From contig JAEWEQ010000060.1 of NCBI GenBank assembly GCA_023389315.1, forward strand, positions 1 to 7,474: a stretch of 7,474 nt of DNA, read 5' to 3'. Position 1 is the first letter of the stretch, and every line of letters begins with the position of its first letter. Positions 1 to 5,845 of the stretch are shown piece by piece. This DNA is from Actinomycetes bacterium (GTDB taxonomy: Bacteria > Actinomycetota > Actinomycetes > Actinomycetales > Actinomycetaceae). Both the position numbers and the translations under genes were made by a program. Under the pieces are notes generated by a model that had not been told where the DNA came from, did no database searches, and was given only the letters and a program-made list of their open reading frames with translations.

Positions 1-377
1 TCGATGCCCAGACCAACGGATGTGCCCGAGCCTTCCACGCAACCGCGGTTGGCGGCCTCCATGATGCCGGGCCCACCGCCGGTAATCACCGCCAGGTCTT
101 CTTCCGCTAGGCGCCGACCGATTTCGCGTGCCAGTTCGTACGAGGGCGTTCCCTCCCCCAGGCGGGCGGAGCCGAATACCGAAATGGCGGGGCCCAGTTC
201 CCCCAGTGCTCCGAAACCTTCCACGAATTCCGCTTGGATGCGCAGCACGCGCCACGGGTCGGCGTGGAGCCAGTCGGAGTCAGACTGGACTTCAAGCAGC
301 CTGGCGTCGGAGGTTTCTTGCGGTATCTGTTTCCCACGCAGAATCATCTGTCCCTTGCGATACGTTTGCCGCTTCAT
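1..377 (-). CDS. LOG family (TIGR00730) Rossmann-fold nucleotide phosphoribohydrolase, N-terminal part only
   Basis: The reading frame starts at ATG 377-375 and runs off the left edge, giving 125 codons of a protein usually around 250-300 residues in actinobacteria. The start is supported by an AAAGGAA Shine-Dalgarno five to six bases upstream. The translation shows a family-typical block at about residues 41-75 (DPWRVLRIQAEFVEGF, then a beta strand ending VFGSAR) followed by GGGPGIMEAANRG at about 101-113. This is the first nucleotide-binding motif of LOG/TIGR00730 proteins; the second one (PGGxGTxxE) would lie outside the window. Characterised family members hydrolyse nucleoside 5'-monophosphates, including cytokinin nucleotides, to base and ribose 5-phosphate. 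Many database entries wrongly call them lysine decarboxylases. It is the last visible gene of the leftward lpdA-permease series, 70 bp after the permease stop. A TAGGGT hexamer at 420-415 in that gap could be a weak extra promoter. The exact substrate cannot be told from this fragment. Confidence 0.88.
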   Translation of the reverse strand, partial: MKRQTYRKGQMILRGKQIPQETSDARLLEVQSDSDWLHADPWRVLRIQAEFVEGFGALGELGPAISVFGSARLGEGTPSYELAREIGRRLAEEDLAVITGGGPGIMEAANRGCVEGSGTSVGLGI

Positions 378-447
378 GTCATTCCTTTCTGCTGCCAAAC
401 CCGGCTCTATTCACACCCTACCGCTATCATTGCTGCGCTGGGGCCAC

Positions 448-1542
448 TCACGCGTTCGCCACCCACAGGGCGGTGGTGGCCGATATTACTACCACGCTGG
501 CGCAAATCAGCCCGTACCCGGCGATCTTGCCAGCGCTTACCGACACCTCCGCAGCTTGGCATCTTTCCTTCCACAGTAGGGTCGCTAAGGATCCCCAGAG
601 CGTGACCAGCGGGCCACAATTCACTCCGATCAAAATCGCCGCTAGGCGCACTGGCGAGGACGCCGCCGACTCCAAAGCCAGGTAGGCGGGGAGGTTATTG
701 ATAAGGTTGGCCGACACCGCCGATACCGCACTCAAGCGCACCAGCGCGCCCCAGCCGTCTCCCTGCCCTGCAACCGTGGTGATGAGGGCGTCTAGATCCC
801 AAAGACGAGCGACTTCAACCACGAGGAACAGTGCCAGCAAGCCCAAAGCCATCAACCACGGTGGTTGCAGGTAGCCCAACTTACGCGGGTAGCGCCAGGC
901 CACGGTGGCGACAATTATTGCCGCTCCAACGCCTGCAGCCAGCCACGGCGGTGAACCAACGACGAAGGCAATCGCCATCCCCACGCAGGTAACTCCGCCA
1001 ATCACCACCGCTACCCGATCGTGGTCGTTGAAGCTCACTTCGCTGTCGTAGCTGCCTAGTAAGTCCGTGCGGAAAAGGATTGCGATGACGACGATAGTGG
1101 CAAGGGTGGCAACGATTGCCGGCGGAGCGAGCATCCCTAAGTAGCCACTCGTTCCCATCCCCCACTGGCGCATCTTGTCCACAGCCAGCAAGTTAGTCAG
1201 GTTGGAAACCGGCAAGAATAGGGAGGCGGTGTTAGCCAACCACAAAGTAGTGAACACCAGTGCCATGAGGGGAATGCGCACTCGTTTGGCGACGATTATG
1301 ACGATCGGCGTCAGCAGCACGGCGGTGGTATCTAAACTCAAAACCGCGGTGCAAGCCACCGCCAGTCCCACCAACAACAGCCAGAGCATTAACACTCGCC
1401 CCTTGGCTTGTCGCGCCGCTTGCGTGGCTGCTAAGTCAAATAGGCCGATCAGGTCGCATCCGCGCGCGACCACGGTAATGGCCAGCAAGAAAGCGATTAT
1501 CGGCGCAATACGAGTACCTATTTCGCTCAGGATTGTCGACAC
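448..1542 (-). CDS. ArsB-like / SLC13-type membrane permease (ion transporter superfamily)
   Basis: This is a very hydrophobic, polytopic inner-membrane protein, 364 residues from GTG 1542. Upstream in-frame starts exist at ATG 1569 and GTG 1575 (375 residues), but neither has a recognisable Shine-Dalgarno. I prefer 1542 because a TATACT hexamer ends six bases before it and the residues added by the longer forms are charged and AT-rich. Residues 69-79 (SLDTTAVLLTP), 102-120 (LANTASL, then PVSNLTNLLA), 277-290 (INNLPAYLAL) and 306-324 (GPLVTLWGSLATLLW) align by eye with the ArsB family blocks NDGAALILTP, ADTASLPLIVSNLVN, NNMPT and GPKITPIGSLATLLW. The family exports arsenite/antimonite or carries other anions. 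No arsR, arsC or other arsenic gene is visible, so the substrate is open. Relative to E. coli ArsB (about 429 residues) the first two helices are absent, and the upstream gene's stop at 1600 leaves no room for them. It lies directly downstream of the lpdA-like gene, probably in the same transcript. Confidence 0.85.
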   Translation of the reverse strand: MSTILSEIGTRIAPIIAFLLAITVVARGCDLIGLFDLAATQAARQAKGRVLMLWLLLVGLAVACTAVLSLDTTAVLLTPIVIIVAKRVRIPLMALVFTTLWLANTASLFLPVSNLTNLLAVDKMRQWGMGTSGYLGMLAPPAIVATLATIVVIAILFRTDLLGSYDSEVSFNDHDRVAVVIGGVTCVGMAIAFVVGSPPWLAAGVGAAIIVATVAWRYPRKLGYLQPPWLMALGLLALFLVVEVARLWDLDALITTVAGQGDGWGALVRLSAVSAVSANLINNLPAYLALESAASSPVRLAAILIGVNCGPLVTLWGSLATLLWKERCQAAEVSVSAGKIAGYGLICASVVVISATTALWVANA

Positions 1543-1548
1543 CTCATA

Positions 1549-1554
1549 AGTATA
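1549..1554 (-). promoter_or_regulatory. Candidate -10 element (TATACT) for a leaderless permease transcript
   Basis: TATACT, 5/6 to the TATAAT consensus, ends six bases before GTG 1542. This would put the transcription start on or next to the start codon. It lies in an AT-rich patch in otherwise GC-rich DNA, just after the upstream gene. No convincing -35 element is seen 16-18 bases upstream. It could instead be chance, with the permease read only from the lpdA promoter. Confidence 0.35.
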
Positions 1555-1599
1555 TCGACGCTCCCGCATCGGCACGCAGCGAGGGCCAGGCGACGGGCC

Positions 1600-3072
1600 T
1601 CAGTGCAGGATGCGCGCCACTTCCGACAAGGTCCCCGAGATGGACGGATAAACCGTTACCGCCGAAGATAACTGATCCACGCTCAGGCGATGTGTCACCG
1701 CCAAAGTGAGGGGGAATATTTGCTCGGAAGCGCGTTCGCAGACAATCACTGCCCCCACGATCACCCCGGTGTCGCGCTCGCACATGATCTTCACGAAACC
1801 ATCTTTGATGCCCTGCATCTTGGCGCGCGGATTGCGAGCAATTGGTAAGGTCGCCACTCGCACGTCGTAGTTTCCGGCCCGCGCCTCGTCCTCGGAAATA
1901 CCCACGGTGGCGACTTCGGGCAGGGTGAAGATGGCTGAGCCGATGCGCGCGGTATTCAGCGGTTCCACCGCATCCCCCAGCGCATGCCACATGGCGATGC
2001 GCCCTTGTTGGGCTGCCACCGACGCCAAGGGGAACACCCCGGTGCAGTCCCCGGCAGCGTAGACGCGAAACGCACTGGTTCGCGAGACGCGATCCACCTC
2101 GATATGGCCCGAAGGGCTCAGGCGCACCCCGGCAGCCTCCAAGCCAATGTCCCGGGTAGAAGGGATCGCGCCAACGGCGATCAGGCAGTGGGAGCCACGC
2201 AGCACTTCCCCGCTTTGCAGCTCAACTTCTACCCCGTCCTCGACCCGGCGGGCAGCCACCGCTCGGGCCTGGGATTTGATGTTCATGCCGCGGCGGCGGA
2301 ACACTTCCTCCACCAGTTTGGCGGCATCCTCGTCGGCGTTAGGCAGCAAGTGTTCGCGCGATGACACCAGCGTCACTTGGGAACCGAGCACCTGGTAGGC
2401 GCCAGCCAGCTCCGCGCCGGTAACCCCCGAACCCACCACGATCAGATGTTCGGGCAGCTCGGTCATGTCATATAGCTGTGCCCAGTTGAAGATACGCTCA
2501 CCGTCTGGTTCTGACCCAGCTAGCGCGCGCGGGCGTGCCCCGGTGGCGACGAGGACGATGTCAGCTTCGAAATCTAACGCCCCATCTTGGGTGTTGGCCC
2601 GCACCATGCGGGTGCCGTTTTCCCCCAAGGTGGTCAGCAGTTCCCCGCGCCCATCGATCACCTGCACACCGAGTTGTTCCAAACCGGCGCGAATGTCGTG
2701 GCTTTGTTTGGCAGCCAGCGCCCGCACCCGAGCATTCATCTTAGCCAGATTGGCCACCGGGTGCTCAGTGCCCACGTGAATGCCGAGTTCTTCTGCCTGC
2801 TCAGTTTCCGTCAGCCACTCCGCTGAAGCGATCAGGGTTTTGGAGGGCACCACGTCGGTGAGTACCGCTGCCCCACCGATGCCACGGTCTTCGATGAGGG
2901 TGACGTGGGCACCTAGGCGCCGCGCCACGGTGGCAGCTTCGTAGCCGCCGGGGCCACCGCCGATGATGGCTACGCGTGAGCCTTCCCGCACCGGGGAGGC
3001 GGTGGGTCGGTCGTCGTTGCGGGTGGTTGCTTCCAGGTTGGCAGGGGGTGGGGATGAAACATTTTCGTGCAT
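1600..3072 (-). CDS. lpdA: LpdA-like FAD-dependent NAD(P)H oxidoreductase (quinone reductase type) lacking the redox disulfide
   Basis: A 490-residue protein of the two-dinucleotide-binding flavoprotein family. It has an FAD motif GGGPGG at residues 38-43, an ATG motif at 176-178, an NAD(P) motif GSGVTG at 214-219, a second FAD motif around AAGDC (339-343), and a C-terminal dimerisation domain from about 375. The overall match is to the actinobacterial LpdA group (M. tuberculosis Rv3303c, an NAD(P)H:quinone oxidoreductase rather than a dihydrolipoamide dehydrogenase). At the redox site GGAAVLTDVVPSK (66-78), both cysteine positions of lipoamide dehydrogenase are replaced, by Ala69 and Val74. 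The C-terminal His-Glu pair is also gone (Tyr475, Gly480). Lipoamide dehydrogenase activity is therefore very unlikely, and a cytosolic flavin-only NAD(P)H:quinone/dye reductase is the best inference. ATG 3072 is chosen because TAGTTT lies seven bases upstream and there is no Shine-Dalgarno; a TTG at 3117 would add 15 residues and run into the punA promoter. The first ~30 residues are low-complexity and probably disordered. It leads the leftward operon. Confidence 0.9.
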   Translation of the reverse strand: MHENVSSPPPANLEATTRNDDRPTASPVREGSRVAIIGGGPGGYEAATVARRLGAHVTLIEDRGIGGAAVLTDVVPSKTLIASAEWLTETEQAEELGIHVGTEHPVANLAKMNARVRALAAKQSHDIRAGLEQLGVQVIDGRGELLTTLGENGTRMVRANTQDGALDFEADIVLVATGARPRALAGSEPDGERIFNWAQLYDMTELPEHLIVVGSGVTGAELAGAYQVLGSQVTLVSSREHLLPNADEDAAKLVEEVFRRRGMNIKSQARAVAARRVEDGVEVELQSGEVLRGSHCLIAVGAIPSTRDIGLEAAGVRLSPSGHIEVDRVSRTSAFRVYAAGDCTGVFPLASVAAQQGRIAMWHALGDAVEPLNTARIGSAIFTLPEVATVGISEDEARAGNYDVRVATLPIARNPRAKMQGIKDGFVKIMCERDTGVIVGAVIVCERASEQIFPLTLAVTHRLSVDQLSSAVTVYPSISGTLSEVARILH

Positions 3073-3079
3073 ACGTAAC

Positions 3080-3085
3080 AAACTA
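3080..3085 (-). promoter_or_regulatory. Candidate -10 element (TAGTTT) for a leaderless lpdA-like transcript
   Basis: TAGTTT fits the actinobacterial TANNNT pattern and is followed by seven bases and then ATG 3072, with no Shine-Dalgarno between. This is the geometry expected when transcription starts at the start codon. A TTGAAA, 5/6 to the -35 consensus, lies further upstream at 3117-3112, but the 26-base spacing to TAGTTT is too long. It would pair better with a GACAAT about 15 bases downstream of it, so an alternative promoter with a short leader is possible. Confidence 0.45.
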
Positions 3086-3119
3086 TCTAAATTGTCCCTG
3101 CCTTGGCGGTATTTCAACG

Positions 3120-3125
3120 TAGAAT
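3120..3125 (+). promoter_or_regulatory. Candidate -10 element (TAGAAT) for a leaderless punA transcript
   Basis: TAGAAT (5/6 to TATAAT) is followed by eight bases and then ATG 3134. There is no purine-rich Shine-Dalgarno before the ATG, so a leaderless mRNA starting at or near A3134 is the simplest reading. The region 17 bases upstream has no good -35 hexamer. It faces away from the lpdA -10 element only 34 bases away, so the two polymerase footprints would overlap. Confidence 0.5.
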
Positions 3126-3133
3126 AGTAAGCT

Positions 3134-3961
3134 ATGAATTACCAAGACACTGAAATAGACAAAGAAGTTTCTCCCACTGAACTAGCTGCCCAAGCCGCGC
3201 AGGTGATTGCTGAACGCACCGGTGTGCCCCGCCACGACATTGCCCTGGTGCTGGGTTCTGGCTGGGGGCAGGCAGCGGACTTGATTGGGGAAGTCGTGGC
3301 GGAAGTGCCAGCCGCTGAGATCCCTGGTTTCCACGCCCCGGCGGTGGCCGGGCACGTGCCGGTGATGCGTTCCATTCGCACCGAGGCCGGCCGCCACGTC
3401 CTCGTACTGGGATCGAGGACGCACTACTACGAGGGTAAGGGCGTGCGCGCGGTGGCACATGGGATGCGCACCGCCGCCGCCGCTGGCGCCACCATTGCGG
3501 TGCTGACCAACGGCTGCGGGGGTGTGAACCCCGCTTGGCAGCCCGGTCAGCCGGTGCTGATCCGCGACCACATTAACCTCACCGGCGCTTCCCCGCTGGA
3601 GGGGGCTACCTTCGTGGATTTAACCGACTTGTATTCCCAGCGTCTGCGCGACCTGGCGCACGAAGTCGATAGTTCCTTGCCCGAGGGCGTGTACGCGCAG
3701 TTCCCCGGGCCGCATTACGAAACCCCAGCGGAAGTGAATATGGCCCGCATTATCGGCGCTGACTTGGTGGGCATGTCCACCACCTTGGAGGCGATCGCGG
3801 CGCGGGAAGCGAAGATGGAAGTGCTGGCGATTTCTCTGGTGACGAACCACGCCGCCGGTATCTCCCCCACCGCTTTGTCGCACGCCGAAGTGATTGAAAC
3901 GGGGGCGGCCGCCGGCCCGCGGATTTCACGCTTGCTGGCAAATATCGTTGAGCGTCTCTAG
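3134..3961 (+). CDS. punA: Purine-nucleoside phosphorylase, trimeric (PNP class I)
   Basis: A 275-residue cytosolic enzyme, the usual length for the trimeric, human/mycobacterial-type PNP. It catalyses phosphorolysis of (deoxy)guanosine and (deoxy)inosine to base plus (deoxy)ribose 1-phosphate. Visible motifs in order are: the phosphate-binding GSGWG at 41-45; RTHYYEG at 95-101 (Arg and His contact phosphate, the Tyr region the sugar); TNGCGGVN at 125-132; DHINLTGASPLEG at 145-157; FPGPHYETPAE at 190-200, carrying the purine-site Glu196; GMSTTLEAIAAR at 213-224, with ribose-contacting Met214; and VTNHAAG at 236-242, carrying base-recognition Asn238. All key residues are present, so the enzyme should be active. 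The ATG follows a -10-like hexamer with no Shine-Dalgarno. It is the first gene of a two-gene rightward operon with the phospho-sugar mutase, which can use its sugar product. In M. tuberculosis the homologue is also named deoD. Confidence 0.95.
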   Translation: MNYQDTEIDKEVSPTELAAQAAQVIAERTGVPRHDIALVLGSGWGQAADLIGEVVAEVPAAEIPGFHAPAVAGHVPVMRSIRTEAGRHVLVLGSRTHYYEGKGVRAVAHGMRTAAAAGATIAVLTNGCGGVNPAWQPGQPVLIRDHINLTGASPLEGATFVDLTDLYSQRLRDLAHEVDSSLPEGVYAQFPGPHYETPAEVNMARIIGADLVGMSTTLEAIAAREAKMEVLAISLVTNHAAGISPTALSHAEVIETGAAAGPRISRLLANIVERL

Positions 3962-3982
3962 TACCTGATCAGTAAAGGCAAT

Positions 3983-3990
3983 AAGGAAAG
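3983..3990 (+). promoter_or_regulatory. Ribosome binding site of the phospho-sugar mutase gene
   Basis: AAGGAAAG lies just before ATG 3993, with AGGA five bases from the start codon. It fixes the start of the downstream gene inside the 31-bp gap after punA. It also contrasts with the Shine-Dalgarno-less first genes on either side of 3073-3133. Confidence 0.8.
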
Positions 3991-3992
3991 AT

Positions 3993-5690
3993 ATGACGAA
4001 GATTGATCTGGACCGCATTAACGCTTGGGTCGCCGATGACCCGGATGCGGATTCACAAGCCGAAATCAAGCAGCTGCTCGCCACCGCCCAGGCCGGCGGG
4101 GAAGCTGGAGCGCAGGCCGAAGCTGACCTGGCGGACCGGTTCCGCGGGGAGCTGACTTTCGGCACCGCGGGGCTGCGCGGGGCGCTGGGTGCGGGGCCGA
4201 ACCGCATGAACCGGGCGGTGGTGATTCGCGCCGCAGCCGGACTGGTGGCGTACTTGAAGGAAAAGGTCGGCGATGATTTCCACCTGGTGATCGGTTTTGA
4301 TGCCCGCTATGGCTCGAAGCAGTTCGCTGAAGACACGGCTGCGGTGGCGGTGGCGGCCGGTGGGCGCGCTTCCCTGTTTTCCCGCACCCTGCCGACCCCG
4401 GTTACGGCGTTTGCGCTACGCCACTTGGGGGCGGACGCCGCAGTGGTGGTGACTGCTTCGCATAACCCGCCCCAGGATAATGGTTACAAGGTGTATTTGG
4501 GTGGCCGGGCGGTCACTGACTCCGGGCAGGGAGCCCAGATCGTGCCGCCGGCGGATGCACAGATTTACGCCCAGATCCAGGCAGTTGAGTCTATTGCCGC
4601 GGTGCCACGCGCGCAGTCCGGTTGGGAAATGCTCGGCGAGGACGTGGTGGAGGCCTACATGGATCGCGCCGCTTCCCTGGCCGGTGAGGGCCCGCGTGAC
4701 CTGCGCATTGTTTTGACTTCGATGCACGGCGTGGGCGGGGAAACCGCGGTGGAAGTGTTCAAGCGGGCTGGTTTTACTAACGTCCACCCGGTGACTGAAC
4801 AGTTCCAACCCGACCCGGACTTCCCCACCGTTTCTTTCCCCAACCCGGAGGAACCTGGGGCTTTGGATCTAGCTTTCGCCCTGGCGCGGGATACGGACGC
4901 GGACATTATTATTGCGCATGACCCGGACGCCGACCGTTGTTCGGCTGCTATCCCAGATCCGTCTGCAGAGGGCGGTTGGCGCCAGCTCACCGGTGATGAA
5001 GTGGGAGCACTGTTGGGCGAGGCGGTGGCCCGCGAGCGCGCCGGTGATCCGGCAGCGGTGTTGGCGAACTCCATCGTGTCTTCGCGTCTGCTCTCCCGCA
5101 TCGCGAAGGCCCACGGTTTGGCGCACCGCGCCACTTTGACTGGTTTCAAGTGGATTTCCCGCGTCGATGGCATTGTGTTCGGCTACGAGGAAGCCCTGGG
5201 TTACTGCGTGGATCCGAACTACGTGCGTGACAAGGACGGGATCAGTGCTTCGGTGAAGCTAGTGGAAATGGCGGCGCAGGCTAAGGACCGCGGCGTGTCT
5301 TTGCAGGACGAGCTAGATGAGTTGGCGCGCACCCATGGTTTGCACGCCACTGCCCCGCTTTCCATCCGGGTGGAGAACTTGGAGTTGATTGCGCAGGGCA
5401 TGGCTAACCTGCGTGCCAACGGGGTTCCTGAGTTAGCTGGTTCCCCGGTGATCTCGACGCTGGATCTGTCGCAGGGCTCCGATGAGTTGCCTCCCACCGA
5501 CGGGTTGGTTTTCACCTCTGACCGTGGTGACCGGGTTATTGCCCGGCCTTCTGGCACGGAACCGAAGTTGAAGTGCTACTTGGAGACGATTGTGGAAGTC
5601 GGCAGCGAGGACGTGGCTGATGCCCGTAAGGTCGCTCTCATGCGGTTGGAGCAGATGAAGGCGGATATGCGCGCGGCGCTGGGCATCTAG
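3993..5690 (+). CDS. Phospho-sugar mutase (PGM2/PmmB-like; probable phosphopentomutase or phosphoglucomutase)
   Basis: A 565-residue cytosolic alpha-D-phosphohexomutase family enzyme, matching the ~550-residue PGM2/PmmB branch. Its four signature sites are complete: FGTAGLRG at residues 56-63; the phosphoserine loop TASHNP at 154-159, with catalytic Ser156; the Mg2+-binding DPDADR at 310-315; the sugar-binding GYEEALGY at 397-404; and the phosphate-binding RPSGTEPK at 518-525. The family interconverts sugar 1- and 6- (or 5-) phosphates through a bisphosphate intermediate. The Gly-Tyr/Phe-Glu-Glu sugar loop is typical of the PGM2-like branch, which includes phosphopentomutases. Position immediately behind punA makes ribose/deoxyribose 1-phosphate to 5-phosphate conversion the most economical role. 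Glucose 1-phosphate or mannose 1-phosphate activity, as the mycobacterial name pmmB implies, remains possible. A good AAGGAAAG ribosome site sets the start. The gene ends before a hairpin-rich region with a convergent neighbour. Confidence 0.92.
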   Translation: MTKIDLDRINAWVADDPDADSQAEIKQLLATAQAGGEAGAQAEADLADRFRGELTFGTAGLRGALGAGPNRMNRAVVIRAAAGLVAYLKEKVGDDFHLVIGFDARYGSKQFAEDTAAVAVAAGGRASLFSRTLPTPVTAFALRHLGADAAVVVTASHNPPQDNGYKVYLGGRAVTDSGQGAQIVPPADAQIYAQIQAVESIAAVPRAQSGWEMLGEDVVEAYMDRAASLAGEGPRDLRIVLTSMHGVGGETAVEVFKRAGFTNVHPVTEQFQPDPDFPTVSFPNPEEPGALDLAFALARDTDADIIIAHDPDADRCSAAIPDPSAEGGWRQLTGDEVGALLGEAVARERAGDPAAVLANSIVSSRLLSRIAKAHGLAHRATLTGFKWISRVDGIVFGYEEALGYCVDPNYVRDKDGISASVKLVEMAAQAKDRGVSLQDELDELARTHGLHATAPLSIRVENLELIAQGMANLRANGVPELAGSPVISTLDLSQGSDELPPTDGLVFTSDRGDRVIARPSGTEPKLKCYLETIVEVGSEDVADARKVALMRLEQMKADMRAALGI

Positions 5691-5700
5691 CACCTCTCCC

Positions 5701-5727
5701 GCGGAGCGGTAGCCCGCCGCTTTCCGC
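5701..5727 (+). terminator. Weak imperfect hairpin just after the mutase stop codon
   Basis: GCGGAGCGG (5701-5709) pairs with CCGCTTTCCGC (5717-5727), leaving a two-base bulge and a seven-base loop. It begins ten bases after the stop and has no U-tract. It may help end the punA-mutase transcript or protect its 3' end, but it is minor beside the stem at 5764-5798. Confidence 0.3.
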
Positions 5728-5763
5728 GCACAGGCGCGCTTCAGCTAGCTGTATAGCAGTGAT

Positions 5764-5798
5764 TTTGGGGCGGGGATGGATGCCATCCCCGCCCCAAA
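5764..5798. terminator. Perfect 16-bp-stem hairpin, probable bidirectional intrinsic terminator without U-tract
   Basis: TTTGGGGCGGGGATGG (5764-5779) and its exact reverse complement (5783-5798) flank a three-base ATG loop. The stem is 16 bp, very GC-rich, with T/A pairs at its base. It lies between the ends of two convergent genes (mutase stop at 5690, minus-strand stop at 5846), as expected for a shared terminator. Neither strand has a clear U-tract after the stem beyond the short T/A pairs, which matches the U-less hairpin terminators described in actinobacteria. Confidence 0.8.
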
Positions 5799-5845
5799 CA
5801 CATGCAGAGCGCCGCATTAAAATTCAGCTGGGCACCTAACCGTGC

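Noticed and set aside
1..377. Lysine decarboxylase as the function of the left-edge gene
   Set aside because: The GGGPGIMEAANRG motif belongs to the LOG/TIGR00730 nucleotide-binding fold; the lysine decarboxylase label is a known misannotation for this family.
4..685. Long open plus-strand frames at the left edge
   Set aside because: They are antisense to the LOG and permease frames, have low-complexity Pro/Arg/Ser-rich translations and no family resemblance.
1984..2826. Several plus-strand open frames opposite the lpdA-like gene
   Set aside because: High-GC antisense shadows; the minus-strand frame has full flavoprotein motifs throughout.
3073..3117. TTG 3117 as the start of the lpdA-like gene (15 extra residues)
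   Set aside because: It would put the coding region through its own candidate -10 element, and no Shine-Dalgarno precedes it.
3132..3961. Minus-strand open frames inside punA
   Set aside because: They overlap a complete, motif-bearing punA and have Arg/Pro-rich, unrecognisable translations.
4416..5173. Minus-strand open frames of 130 and 172 residues inside the mutase gene
   Set aside because: Antisense to conserved mutase motifs, with no ribosome site seen and no family features.
5742..5751. Perfect palindrome CAGCTAGCTG after the mutase gene
   Set aside because: Only ten bases, single copy, located between convergent gene ends rather than at a promoter; likely chance or part of the 3' region structure.
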